A stretch of 64,000 nucleotides of DNA, from NCBI GenBank assembly GCA_029783825.1, contig JAREIK010002677.1, positions 77,411 to 141,410 of the forward strand, written 5' to 3'. This DNA comes from Sapria himalayana (taxonomy: Eukaryota > Streptophyta > Magnoliopsida > Malpighiales > Rafflesiaceae). The position numbers were made by a program, and so were the translations under genes. Of this stretch, positions 39,917 through 51,469 are shown piece by piece (positions within the stretch are counted from its first letter, which is position 1; the number at the start of each line of letters is the position of its first letter). Below the pieces are notes generated by a model. That model did no database searches, was not told where the DNA came from, and saw nothing but the letters and a program-made list of their open reading frames with translations.

Positions 39917-40260
39917 GCATGTGGTGCTAAATACATTATCAAGGAGGATTTGCTAAATGACATAGTTTTAGATAATGTTGTTGTTGCCCTAGTTGACCTT
40001 GCTAGAAGAGTATCCTACAATATGCTCCTTGCTTCCTTTCTTTTATTCATTATTTGTTAATTTAAATAATTTTTCTTGTTCAATGTTTCAAAAATTTTAT
40101 GCTATTTAGATTCTAGATCGAGTTTCTTTTCCTCCAATCTTATGCATGTTCTTACTGTTTAGGTGGTAGTTGCAGATTTTCTAACTTCCAAGAAGGATTT
40201 CAAAACTTTCAAGGATAAATCTTGTATAATTTTGGGACAATTTGGTAGTAGAATCTCAGG
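39917..40260 (+). pseudogene. Exon-like fragments, possibly a captured host gene piece
   Basis: A 93-bp open segment (39917-40009) is preceded by a 'tgtgtag' acceptor-like site and followed by 'gtatcc', a possible donor. It reads A-C-G-A-K-Y-I-I-K-E-D-L-L-N-D-I and continues to 'VVVALVDLARR' with no stop. A T-rich stretch ending 'ttactgtttag' precedes a second open segment from 40163 reading 'VVVADFLTSKKDFKTFKDKS' and then 'CIILGQFG'. Exon-intron-exon spacing and more balanced composition suggest a transduplicated gene fragment. I cannot identify the gene. The order 'ADFL...FKDKS' then hydrophobic-Gly vaguely recalls motif I of seven-beta-strand methyltransferases, but the Gly-rich motif is not intact and this is a guess. 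Confidence 0.3.
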
Positions 40261-41034
40261 ATGGGCTATTATTTGATAAGGGTTTATTTGAATAGTGTAT
40301 GGATTATTTAATAGCACTGTCATGGTAAAGCTACAGCTTTGGTTGAAGATAAAGATAAATTCTGATATTGTAAATGGTATTTCAACCATTGTGTAGTATA
40401 TACGTACAAACTGAATTTGATGCCATGCTCACTAAGAAATTAGACTAGTTTTTTATTTCTGTTTGAATTTGATGCTTGCTTGATGATGCCATAAGATAAA
40501 ATAGGAAAAGCAAATTAAAAAGCCAATGCTGAAGGAACTGATTGACCCAAAAAAAGGTAATTCCTTCTCTTTGTTCCTTGAAAGCGGAGTTGTTTCCTAT
40601 TGCTTGTACAAGGATTCTGAAAGAATTCTAGGAAATTCTTATGGCATGTGTATTTTGTAGGTTCTCCTTTTCTTTTTTTCTAGATACTAAGTTTAAGATT
40701 CTCATAACTGCTAATAACTACTTTTTTTCCCTTGTAATTGTGTAAAATTTTGAAGCCTTAACTCCAAATATTTTTTCAAGAAATGATTGAAACTGTGGAA
40801 GGTAGTGGTTAAGTTGTTTTACTTCTTCGAATCCTATCATCACTCATGAGTTTGTGTACCATGGTCATGGTATGTTGCATTTTATTGCTCATTATTTGCT
40901 CACACAAAAACATTATATGCATTCTTTGATCATTGAATTTGAATCTCTGTTGTTCCTAACATTTTAGGATGTTCATGAAAGATTTAGAATATAGTCGCAT
41001 TCTGAAATAGTTTCTCGATTCAATGAGAGCTTTC
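40261..41034. other. Unassigned, moderately complex sequence after the exon-like fragments
   Basis: Composition remains less repetitive than elsewhere in the element. A possible further exon end, 'gaactgattgacccaaaaaaag' before 'gtaatt', is near 40540-40555. No stretch is long or conserved enough to name. It ends where 'gtacatatata' tail repeats begin. Confidence 0.35.
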
Positions 41035-42900
41035 TCTTATATGTACATATAAGATAAATGCTAGTATATCTCTTATGCGTATATGTTGTGTTTATATGTT
41101 CATATATATTCAATATATTTACATATATACTATAGTTTTTGTACATAAAATACTGCAGTATTATATGTACATGTATACTGAGTATATATGTATATAGTAT
41201 ATATGTACATATAATATTATAGTATATATGTACATATACTATAGTAATATATGTAACTAGTGAAATACTAGTATATATGTACATATATACTACAGTATTA
41301 TATATTTAGCAAAACATAACGTTTTAATTTATTTATTTTGATTTGATTGGTTGGTTTAGATTTCAAACAGATATTGTACCACATTTTTCCCCATACGAAG
41401 ATTTTATAAGTGAAGAGGTTTTTTACTAGACATGAAACACCACGACTAAGACAGCTTTGTCACAGCAGAAAGAAGGTGACCAGAGGATTTGGGGGAGAGA
41501 AAGCAACATCAATTTAATGAATAGATTATATTTTATGTACTGTATGTATGTATGTATTGAACTTTTATCCTATAAAATCTAGTCGCAAATTTCTTGTGCC
41601 ACGTGTTTCTAAGTTTGATGCAATTTCGAACAAACAAAGATGATTTTTGCAACTTTGGTTAAGGTGTTTGTTCATTTTTTTAATGCTTATGGTAGAATAT
41701 ATAGCTGTTTGATGTTCATGCTCCATAATAAGCACCTATGTTGTACTTTATTGTAAACACTATTACATTTATTCCTATATATATGTACAAGTATTTACCA
41801 GTATATGTGTATATGTGAATATACACTAAAGTATATGTACATATTTATATGTACATATAGATACTTAGTATATGTACATATTTACACTATAGTATATGTA
41901 CATATACACTACAATGTATATGTACATATATACTATAGTGTACATGTATACATTGGTATATATGTACAAATATTTACCAGTATATATGTACATACATGCA
42001 TGTACATATACACTAAAGTATATCTGTACATACATGTACATATATATTTACATATATACTGTAGTGTATATGTATACACATATATATCTACATATACACT
42101 ATAGTATATATGTACATATAAATACTTGTACATATATACCTGTATATATACATATACATATATACCAATGTATACATATATTCTATAGCGTATATGTATA
42201 CATGTATATATGTACATATACTAAGTTTATATTTACATATAAATACTTGTACATATATACCAGTATATATGTACATATACATATCTGCCAGTGTATACAT
42301 ATACACTATAGTATATATGTACATATATACTACATTGTATATGTACATTTACACTACTATATATGTATATGTACATATATATCAGTATATATTTACATAT
42401 ATACTGCATTATTATATGTAACTAGTTAAATGCAAGTATATATGTACATATATACTATAGTATGTATGTACATATATATTACAGTATTATATATTTATCA
42501 AAATAGAACTTAATTTTTTTATTTATTTTGATTTGATTGAATGGTTTATTTTTTGAACATATATGATACCGCAATGTTTTCCATATAAAAAGCTTGTAAA
42601 AGAGAATGAATTTTTCACTTGACATGACGCACCATGACTCGGATAGCTTTGTCGTAGTAAAATGATGGTGATCAGAGGAGCTAAGAGAGAGAAAACAATG
42701 TCAATTCACGAATACATTATACTTTATGCACTATTAGTAGATAAATAGATTATTTTGTGTTATGTTTTTATTTTAATTATGTAAAATATTGTATGATAAT
42801 AATTTATTAAAAGATTTTATTTTTTGTTAATTAATAAATTATCATTTATAGTTTCTATGTTTATTTAATTTAATATAAAATATTAAATTATTTTATTAAA
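41035..42900 (-). repeat. Inverted tail-repeat units of the 1-kb family in CACTA copy 2
   Basis: Two units resemble the reverse complement of the array at 1-4770. Each has a 'gtacatatata' microsatellite, then 'tattttgatttgattg...ggttta', 'tgtaccaca', 'catgaaacaccacgact' or 'catgacgcaccatgactc', 'agagagaaa(g/a)caa', 'atcaattt' and an AT-rich end. The matching landmarks are at about 41503 and 42697, about 1.2 kb apart. The GC-rich triplet core is absent; instead the 'tatgtacatatatac' microsatellite has expanded to about 650 bp at 41780-42430. Open Tyr/Ile/Val/Met-rich frames on both strands come from this near-palindromic repeat and are not genes. Confidence 0.8.
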
Positions 42901-43372
42901 TTTTTTGAAAAAAAATTAATTCTAAAAATCATTTTGGATTATAAATAGCTAGGGATTCTTCCTTGCTAATTTTGGTAGGGAATTTTCCCTTGCTAATTTA
43001 GCTAGGAAAATAATTATTTTAGCTAGTGAATTTTCCATCATTAAAATATTTTAGCTAGGGACTCTTTCCCTCATTAAATTTTAGTGATGAGCACATTAGA
43101 TTGGGAAAGGTTTCGTCATTAAATCCGATAGCGATGGAAACTCACATTTAGCTTGCTAGCTAGAAAAATTATATTTTAGCTAGGGATATTTTCATCGCTA
43201 AAATTTTTTAGCTAGGGACTATTTCCCTCGCTAATTTTTAGTGACGAGTACTTTAGATTGGGAAAGTTTCTATTATTAATCTGTCACTATATCCCATTTA
43301 GTGATGACCCCCCCCCCCCCCCCCATTTGGCTAGGGAATTGTCCCTAGCTATTTGAGATTTTTCTTGTAGTG
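42901..43372 (-). repeat. Right terminus and subterminal repeats of CACTA copy 2
   Basis: 'gctagggattcttccttgct', 'agctagggactctttccctc' and 'tttagattgggaaagtttc' type units recur with a step of roughly 170 bp. A homopolymer of 17 C (43308-43324) lies 36 bp before the final 13-bp terminus at 43360-43372. The last inverted pair, 'ctagggaattgtccctag', mirrors the pair at the left end. Confidence 0.85.
43308..43324. repeat. Poly-C homopolymer, 17 bases
   Basis: A run of 17 C sits in the subterminal region, in DNA that otherwise is strongly AT-rich. Its length may be inexact because long homopolymers are error-prone in sequencing. Confidence 0.9.
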
Positions 43373-44358
43373 TTATCTATCTATCTATCTATCTATGTGT
43401 CTACCATTTTGTTTATATGTTTATCTAGCTATCTTCTATTTGTCTATCTATTTGTTTATCTGTCTATCTGTCTATCGATCTATCTATTTGTCTATCTATC
43501 TGTATGTGTATCTATCGATCTCTCTATTTCTAAATTAGTCAATCTATTTGTCTATCTATAATTCTATCTATTTGTCTTTCTGTGAGTCGATCTATTTATC
43601 TTTTTGTTTGTCTATCTCTTTATCTATCTATTTGTCTATCTATTAATCTATCTATCTATCTTTTTATTTGCATATATATTTGTCCATCTATCTATCTATC
43701 TATATGTCTATTTGTCTATCTATCTATCTATCTTTCTTTCTTTATTTCTTTCTATTTTCATTTCTATTTATCTATCTATCTATCTATTTGTTTATCTATA
43801 TATCTTTCAATCTATATGTTTATCAATTTTTTATTCTATCAATCTATTTGTCTATCTGTCTATCTATCTGTCTATCTATTTATCTATCTATCTAACGACA
43901 TATTTGTCTAACTAACTAACTAACTAACTATCTATCTATATATCTGTTTGTATATATATATTTATATCTATCTTTTTATCAATCTATCTATGTGTCTATC
44001 TCTTTATCTAACTATCTATATATCTATCTATATGTCTGTCTGTCAATCTCTTTGTATGTATGTCTATCTGTATGTTTATCGATCTATTTATTTGTTATTC
44101 TATCTATCTCTCTCTCTATATATATATCAATCTATCTATTTATATATTTGTCTATCTGTCTAAATATTTATATTTCTATTAATTTATCTGTCTATCTATA
44201 TATCTATCAATCTGTGTGTCTATTATCTATTTGTTTATCTATTTATTTATTTATCTATCTATCTATCTATCTATTTATCTGTCTGTCTCTTTATCTATTT
44301 GTCTATATATCTTTCTTCTATCTGTTTGCCTATCTATATATCTATCTATCTATCTATT

Positions 44359-44390
44359 TGTGCGTGCGTGTGTGTGTGTGTGTGTGTGTA
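44359..44390. repeat. (TG)n(TA)n compound microsatellite in array B
   Basis: TG repeats with two TGCG variants pass into a short TA run, the same arrangement as at 19850-19900 in array A. Confidence 0.9.
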
Positions 44391-44482
44391 TATATATCAA
44401 TCTATCTATTTGTATATATATACATGTATCTTACTATCTATCTATCTATTAATATATTTCTCAATCTATTTATTTATCTATA

Positions 44483-44495
44483 TATGTATCTATTT
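44483..44495. repeat. Putative LINE target-site duplication, left copy
   Basis: 'tatgtatctattt' here and 'tatgtgtctattt' at 51470-51482 differ at one base and bracket the LINE. Because both lie in TATC repeat, a match of this length could be chance, so the call is tentative; the exact edge overlaps the poly-T. Confidence 0.5.
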
Positions 44496-44502
44496 TTTTT
44501 TT

Positions 44503-46142
44503 GAAAATTTGTTTTATTATTAATATTAGTCCTCTCTTTTGGCAGAGGAATACCATTTTTACAAGCTAATTCTACCTAATATCCCCTTTACACCCTTCCT
44601 ACTTTTAACCTAAAATCAAAGTAATTCTAACATAATTTGATGAATGATACAATTTTCAAGAATTTTAAAGTTTTGCCTTCCTAGTAAGGCTTTCTTTAAT
44701 TTCCGAAAGTTGGCAATGAGGCCCCCTTCTTTTTTTTTTTGCTGGATTGTGGCCCGATTTGCCCGAGTCCAGTTTACTGCCTCTTGGTCTACTCCATTAA
44801 TCGAGCTCCTTCGTAGCCTTGCGTGTCTGCAACAAACCTCGTCTGCAGCAATCCTCCATTGATCGGACTCCATTAAGAAAGCTCCGGTTCCATTAAACGA
44901 GCTTCTTCTCCATTAGGTGAGCTCTTGCTCCATTAGGCGAGCTCCTTCTCCATTAAGTGATCTCCATTAAGCGAAATCCTGCCTAGTCTTGCCCGATAGC
45001 CACTTTCTCGCTCCTTCATATTTTTTCCTGTTGCAGCGTCTGCCTCCCACCACTTCTCTATCCCACCTAACTACCATAACCTTCCTACCCTTTTCCCTTC
45101 CCAAACCTTTACAAACATTTCACAGACTCCTTGACTCGTAATAACACAGACTTATTTACTGACATTACAGACACTTCAATTTACAATATATAATATCAAA
45201 AAACATTATAGCCCCGTCCAAGCCTGGATACCCACCATTTAAAGAAGCTATCCATTACCCTGCAACTCAAGCATATCACAGCACAACAGTGCAACACAAG
45301 CTCTAATTTCAAACAGAAAATTCAATTATTTAATTCATAAAACAGCATAGAGCTGAATACGAACCTGCAACTCAACATAACCACAATACAACAATCTAAC
45401 ACCTCTCATGACCAAGGTGCCATCAATATTTTGTTGGGCTGCATCATAAATAATGAAAATTGACAAATTCTAGATTATAATGTCCATCTACAGCAAAATT
45501 AGTACATATAGCACAAACTTGGATATTCACCCCACAGGACTAGGGTGAAACTGGATATTTAGTATATATAACACAAACCCCATAGGACCAGCATAAAACA
45601 GAAAGTTCAGTATATATAATAATATCCAGACAGCACAAACCTGGATATTCACCCCATAGGACTAGGGGAAACCTTAATTAATTATGATTCATTTTTCTAA
45701 TTATTAACTGAACCATCTACAACACACTTTCTAGATTCAAATAGCAAGTTATTTTTAACACCTCTTAGGACCAAGGTGCTAGTGACACTCTACTGGACTG
45801 CTTTATTCATTCTGCCAGTGTAAACAAAATAATTTTCTACGTTATTAAAATTCACAATGCAGCACAGACCTGAGTACTCGCCCCACATGACTAGGGTGAG
45901 ACTTAATCTGGCCTCTCAGGCAGGAAGTGGTCTCCCTTCAGAGCTAAGGGAGACCCTTTGTCTGGCCTTTCAGTCAGGAAGTGAGTCTCCCTTTAGAACA
46001 GAAAGATTTGTTATCTACTTTCACCTACATTTTAAAGGTATATCTATGAGGCCAAACATGCAGCCTTTTTAAAGTATAGTTTTTTTTTAATTCTATGAGA
46101 CCATAAGTCTACTTTCACTTGCATATTATCTACCTTTTAATT
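44503..46142 (-). repeat. LINE 3' region with several minisatellites
   Basis: This non-coding stretch between the RNase H stop and the A-tail contains three local repeats. A ~20-bp unit 'ccattaggcgagctccttct' is repeated about five times at 44890-44975. A 'cacaaacctggatattcacc' plus 'ccataggactaggg' block starts near 45509, 45632 and, diverged, 45861. A 'ctggcct(c/t)tcag(g/t)caggaagtg' pair is at 45909 and 45961. The segment is less AT-rich than its surroundings. It is long for an L1 3' UTR, so part could be an older insertion. Confidence 0.6.
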
Positions 46143-49100
46143 TTATTTCTTTTGGATTCTGATATACGGGAATCCTATTTTATCCAGATTTATCAAACCT
46201 TGGAGCCTCTCCGGTATATCATTCCCTTCAAATTCATGCGCCCCATTTCTCCTACCTTCATTTGCTAATTTATCTGCCAACGCATTCACTTCTCTGAAAA
46301 TGTGTTTTATTTCACCTTTTAATTCAATTAAAAGTTTTTTGAGATTGTTAATTTCTTCTTCATACTGCCATAAATCTAGTATGCTTTCCACTAGATCCAC
46401 CAATATTTTCGAATCAACTTGCACTTGAATCTTTGAAAACTTATTTTCCTTACAAATTTGAACACCCTTACATAGAGCCAAAATCTCTGAGTGCAGTGCT
46501 GAAGATGCTATATTTTTTGATGTGAAAGCTTTCAGCACTCTTCCTTGATCATTTCTTATAACCCCTCCTCCGCCTGTCGCTCCCATTTCTCTCTTGAAAC
46601 TCCCATCCGTATTCAATGCTAATATTCCCCGTAAGGGGTTGTTCCATCTTACTATATCTATGCCCGGCATCTTTCTTATGATTGTTACCAGACCCCATGC
46701 CTTTTTTCTATTTTCATCTAGTCCTATTTTTTTCAGTCTTATTGGATTGCAAGCAGAAATAAATGAACTTTCTTTTTTAACTTCTTATAATATAGCCTTA
46801 GTATTCATCCTAATATTTTCAATCCTACTTCTATTTCTAGCTTTCCATATGCACCATACCACAATGTGCATAATATAATTTTTTATCCAATTTAAAATTT
46901 AAATCATTGAACTTTTTTTTGACCATTTATCTAGTCTATTTCTCAAGTTATCTGTACTAATTTCTATATCTGCATCAATTTCTAAAATATTCCATAATCT
47001 CCTAGAAAATTTTTCTATATAGAATAAGTGGTTTGTACTTTCTATCTCTTGTTGACAGAATTCACATCTAGATGCTAGCCTTATTCCTTTTTTCTGAATG
47101 TTGTCATCTACCTGTACAATAATTGAGAGCAATTTCCACATAAAAACATTTATTTTTTGTGGCAGTTCTTTTTGCCATACTCCTTTGAATTGTGAAAGCA
47201 TTTTTTTCCACACCAGGGCTTTTGTGCTTTTTAGTGTAAACATCCCCTGTGGATTCAAGATCCATTTCCTCCCACTTTTAGTTAATATTGTGTGTTCTTC
47301 TAATGTGCTTTGCTATTTGCACATTAATTTCTAGCTTTTTGAAGCTTTTTTTGTGTTTTTAAATGCATTATTACCTAGCTTAGATTTACTGCTTATATAT
47401 GCTGCCCACATGCTTCCATTTTCTTTCACCCTCCACCAATTCTTGCATGCCCATGCTTTGGCTAGATCATTTAGACTGATAAAATCTAAGCCTGCTTCTT
47501 CCTTTGGGTAGCATAAATCTCCCTATTTTATCCAATGTAACTTGTTTCTTCCTTCATTTTTTCCCCATAGGAAGTCAACCATTTCCCTTTCTAGTTTTTT
47601 TATTAAGCTTTTTGGTGGTTGTAAGGACATTAGAATGTGCGCTAATGATCCTTGTAGTACGTGCATTATTAATGACATTCTTCCTACCATATTTAATATA
47701 TCCTCTTTCCAGCCCACAATTTTTTTTCTTATCTTTTCCACTAAGAAGGATAAATATTCCTATTTTACTCTACCTTCATGTATCGGGCATCGCAAATACA
47801 TTAACGCTCCTCTCTTTTGCCTAAATCCTGTAATATCTTCTATTTTTTGAGCAATATTTCCTAGCATTTCCCTTGCTATGATAAATTGACATTTATTTTT
47901 GTTTAGTTCTTGTCCTGATTCCTCTTCTAATGTTTGCAGCAACTTCATAAAATTTTTCATAGAGTGACTACTAGATTTTGTGAATAAAATCACATCAACC
48001 GCATATGCCAAGTAGCTTACTAAAGGTGTAAATCTAGGCTGCTTATAAGCAAGAATGTTACCTTTTTTCACTTCCTCTTTTAAATTTGTTATTAAAAGCT
48101 CTAAATATATGTTAAATAAAGAGGGAGATAGTGGATTCCCTGTCTTAACCCCCTTGTTGGCTGAAATTCTCCACCTACCTTCCCATTTATAAGCATTTTA
48201 ACCCATATACTGGAAATGCACATGTACAAGATATCTATCCAAAATTCTGAGAATCCCATCTTCCTCATTATAAAACATAGAATATCTCATTCAACCCTAT
48301 TGAATGCTTTTGACAAATCTAGTTTTATGATTACATTGTGCCCTCTCACTTTAGCTACTATTTACCTTATCAATTCTGCTGCTAAATTGATATTTTCCAT
48401 CATCAGCCTATTTCTAGTGAAACATGCTTGTTCATGTAATATAATTTTGGGGAGTATCTTGCTAAGCCTATTTTGGAGTATTTTAGCTAAGATATTATAA
48501 ATTTTATTCCATAGACTAATTGGTCTATAATCTTCTCCTTTTTGTGGGTTTTTTTGGCTATTAATACTATATATGAACTACTCCATGCTTTTGTGATATC
48601 CGCACCCGCAAATATCCAAGCGATGGCTGCAACTATTTCATGCTTAATTATATTCCAGCTACGCTGAAAAAAACCATTGTTCCAGCCATCTAGGTCTGCA
48701 TCACTTTCTTTATTAGCATTAAATATGGTTTCTTTCACCTCTTCTTCTTTTGGGAGTTCTTCTAACATTTCATTATCTTCTGCCGTGACTTTTTTTTCAA
48801 TTATTTCAATTAGAGTATTTTTTCTTCTTGCATTTGACCCACTTAAATAGCCTCTGAAAATACCTTCTAATTCATCTTTAATTTCTTCCTCTTTATCTAT
48901 CCATTCTCCATTTTCTTTTTTTAATCCTTTTATTCCTATTTTTTGATTTCTTATTTTTACCATCGTGTTAAAAAACTTTGTGTTTTTTTCTCCATCCTTC
49001 AGCCATTTAATTTTAGCTTTTTGTTTCCATATGCAGTTTCCTCCATATGTAGTTTTAGCCTTAGTTCTGCTTTTGCTTTACTAAGCTCCATTCTAGTTGT

Positions 49101-50040
49101 GCTATCTTGCCTTTCTTCCTGCTCCATTTCTAGAGTGATTACCTTTTGTTCAGCTTCCTGAATATTATTGGTTATATTTCCAAAGACCTATTTATTCCAC
49201 TTATTAAGGGCCTTGCGCAATCTTCTTAATTTCTGTGTCAGTATTTGCATGGGGTTACCCAATACTGGTTTCTTCCATGTTTCTTCTACTACCACGTCAA
49301 AGTCTTTGTGCATTCCCCACATGTTTTGGAATTTAAAACCACTATGTTTTTCTTCTTTTTTTTGGATTGTCACTACGATCGGGCTATGATCTGAGCAGGT
49401 TCTGCTTAAATGCTGCACTTTTAATCCCCCCATCACATCCAGCCATTGTGCATTAAATAACACACGATCAAGCCTGGACCAAATTGTCCCTCTCTTCTTC
49501 TAGTTTATTACACCAAGTGTAATTAGAACCCAAAATTTCTGCCTCTAATTGCTTTGCTTTGTCAATAACATCATTAAAATGTGCTATCGCAGCTGGGTCG
49601 GGGGATCTTCCACCTCTTTTTTTATTGATTTTCTTAATCACATTAAAGTCCCCCCCTATTACCCATGGCAATTTCATTGTAGCTAATTTTTCCATTTCCA
49701 GCCAGAGCTTCTTTCTTTCTTCTTTCACATTACTTGCATAAACTGCTAAGAAGATGAGCTCTGGTTGCATACCTATTTTAAAACTAACAATTTGCTCATT
49801 ATCTACAAAAATTTCCATGTCCAATGAATCATTCCACAAAACCTAAAGTTTGCTATTACAGTTTGAAAATGCCTTATTCTATCCTATCTTCGCTTTATAT
49901 TTTTCAAGCTAATTTTTAGTTACCATCAGTTCCGCTATTATTAATATTTTAATTATATGGATTTTAATTAGTTTTCTAATTCTAATTATTGTAGGAGTGT
50001 TCGCTACTCCTCTTACATTCCAAAATATGCTATGAATCAT
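46143..50040 (-). pseudogene. LINE ORF2 remnant: endonuclease, reverse transcriptase, zf-RVT, RNase H
   Basis: The start at 50040 gives 'MIHSIFWNVRGVANTPTI', the usual first strand of the APE-type endonuclease. Further endonuclease motifs are 'WVIGGDFNVI' (near 49640) and 'CSDHSPIVVTI' (near 49390). The reverse transcriptase begins near 48960 ('DADLDGWNNGFFQRSW'); its catalytic motif reads Y-A-V-D instead of Y-A-D-D at 47994-48005, removing one metal-binding Asp. The thumb region ('YLRCPIHEGRVK', then 'GWKEDILNMVGRMSLIMHVL') follows at 47520-47800. A zf-RVT finger is at 46899-47258 ('CEFCQQEIESTNHLF', last Cys missing). RNase H at 46143-46670 keeps D-G-S, S-E-I, V-D-S and N-A-L-A-D. Frameshifts or stops separate the segments, for example after 'DNLVQA' at 49468. 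Confidence 0.93.
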
Positions 50041-50082
50041 ATCTAGGTGAATTTAGCTTGTGCCCTAGTAGTGCATTTAGAG

Positions 50083-51370
50083 TCATATTTTATAATTATC
50101 CTTTTGAGGGGTTATGTCCAGCACTTGTTCTTCCTTATTGTAACTGATAAATGGCCAACTTTTAACCTCTAAGTCCTCCTCCGATAGGAGGGCATCCTCC
50201 GCCCAGTTATAATTATCTATATGATTTCTTAAGTTAAACTTTCTTATCTTTTCCTTTTTTCTTCCTCTAATCCCTACCTCCCATTTCTTATCTAGCAATT
50301 CTACCCCCTCAACTTCCCAAGATATCTCTTCTAGCCACCTCCTAATCTCTTCCCTCTTACTTATTTCGGCCTCTAAAATTGCTTCACATCTCTCAACTTC
50401 CTCTACCTCCCTTCCATCCTCTTCTACTCCTTCTATCCCTTTTTCATTAAGGTTATCTTTTCCATTGTTCTCACCATCTCTTATAACCTCTATGCTTGCC
50501 TCTTTTTCTATTCTTCTCCCCTCTTTTAACTCTTCCTCTTCCGTTGTTGCTAATTCTCCTTGCTTAATTTATTTTCTCACCCAAGCTTTGCCTCTAACTC
50601 TCATATCTATCATATCTATTTCTTCCTCCTTCTTTCTCCTACCTCCCACCATACATGCTTCTTGCTCATGACCCATTTTAAAGCAATTTTGACAGTAATA
50701 GGGCATGGATTCTGAATTTATTTTTTGCCAGAATCCATTTGAGAGGTCTCTGCCAACCCACACCCTATTCAGAGGTGGATCTTTGCAATCAACTTCGATA
50801 CAGATTCAGGCCATGCTCGGCCTTGTCATGTAAGTCGTGGCTTCATCAATCATCCAAGGTTTTTCCAAGCACAAAGCTATGGAGTAGAGAAAGTGTTTAC
50901 TAAATAAATGGAGGGGAAGTTTCGGCAGAGATATCCATACCAGGGCTTGTGCCGACTCCTCTGCTGGATTGAAGTTAGGCGACCACTTGAGGATTCGCAT
51001 AGGATAGCCAACAATGCTCCATTGTCCTCTAATCCACAATCTAAAGAAGTCGTCTTCTTCCTTGAACTAGAAGAGGACGTGCTTCCCATCATAAATTGCA
51101 ATTTTTACAACTTGATGTAATTTCAATGCTGCAATAAAGCCGTAAATGTCTTCGTAGCTCGGCTTTCCGTGAGAGAATTTCTCCACAAGTGTTAACTTGA
51201 ATGGTTTTGCGAGTATTGAGAATTCCTCCTATGTAAACATCACTATTGGTGATGCTTCCTTTGCATCAAACATAGGATTCAAGAGCACGGTCTATTTGTT
51301 AATAGATTTAAATGATTTTTTATTGAAGACATGATTGGAATCATCTATTTTTGGCTTCAATTTGAGCTCA
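50083..51370 (-). pseudogene. LINE ORF1 remnant: DUF4283 RNA-binding domain and CCHC zinc knuckle
   Basis: ORF1 of plant L1 elements encodes a nucleic-acid-binding chaperone. Near 51180 the frame reads 'EEFSILAKPFKLTLVEKFSH', then 'LRLWIRGQW'-like sequence (here F-R-L-W-I-R-G-Q-W) at 51020-51050 and 'LKWSPNFNPAEESAQALVWI', the DUF4283 core. The CCHC knuckle is C-Q-N-C-F-K-M-G-H-E-Q-E-A-C near 50650-50700. An acidic, Lys/Glu-rich tail ends at 50083 ('EQVLDITPQKDNYKI'), 42 bp before ORF2. In-frame TAG codons occur before 'EEFSIL' and after 'GKHVLF', another lies upstream near 51300, and the original start is not evident, so the 5' limit is approximate. Confidence 0.88.
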
Positions 51371-51469
51371 AATCACACAAAAATAGTGGTTTCTCTCTCT
51401 AGAATTGAACTTTCTCTTCCTAGAAAGTTGAGAGCAATTTTCAAATTTTTCTAGAGAGAGTTGTTCTTC

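Larger units (their letters stand above)
33143..43372 (+). mobile_element. CACTA DNA transposon, copy 2, complete by its ends, without transposase
   Basis: The left end reads CACGATAAAAAAT and the right end, on the minus strand, CACTACAAGAAAA, identical to the 13-bp terminus known from maize En/Spm. Both ends are followed inward by 'ctaggga'/'cctagctaa' subterminal repeats. The 10.2-kb interior has no recognisable TNP2 or Transposase_24 sequence, so this looks like a non-autonomous relative of copy 1. It shares with copy 1 the head region, the AT-rich 'taactatatgtata' tracts and inverted-orientation tail repeats. Flanking trinucleotides (TAT left, TTA right) do not form a clean 3-bp target duplication, but both flanks are TATC array, where such a short duplication is hard to judge. 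Confidence 0.85.
43373..44495. repeat. Array B, left part: degenerate (TATC)n
   Basis: The TATC repeat starts at the base after the terminus of CACTA copy 2 and runs to the poly-T end of the LINE. It has the same strand orientation as arrays A and C. It contains a TG tract (44359-44390, with two TGCG units) and a (CTAA)n patch near 43910-43930. The last 13 bases are the left copy of a putative LINE target duplication. Confidence 0.95.
44496..51469 (-). mobile_element. L1-type LINE retrotransposon, near full length, inserted in the TATC array
   Basis: A plant L1-type element of about 7 kb lies on the minus strand, with TATC array on both sides. It has a 5' region starting near 51469 with 'ctctctctagaaaaatttg'-like sequence, ORF1 with DUF4283 and a CCHC knuckle, ORF2 with endonuclease, reverse transcriptase, zf-RVT and RNase H, a 1.6-kb 3' region, and a short A-tail (poly-T at 44493-44502). 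Order and length fit a complete element. Both ORFs carry stops or frameshifts and the reverse-transcriptase catalytic motif is altered, so it is inactive by its own proteins. The putative 13-bp target duplication supports ordinary target-primed insertion. Confidence 0.93.

Noticed and set aside
41805..42429. Tyr/Ile/Val/Met-rich frames of 75-177 codons on both strands
   Set aside because: They derive from a near-palindromic 'gtacatata' microsatellite, which explains open frames on both strands.
33140..43375. A 3-bp target duplication around CACTA copy 2
   Set aside because: Flanks are TAT and TTA, not identical, and lie in repeat DNA, so no duplication can be claimed.
44616..44873. 85-codon minus-strand frame in the LINE 3' region
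   Set aside because: No family resemblance, and it overlaps the minisatellite-rich 3' region; probably chance.
46594..51120. Plus-strand frames across the LINE
   Set aside because: They are antisense shadows of ORF1 and ORF2, whose minus-strand reading has recognisable motifs.
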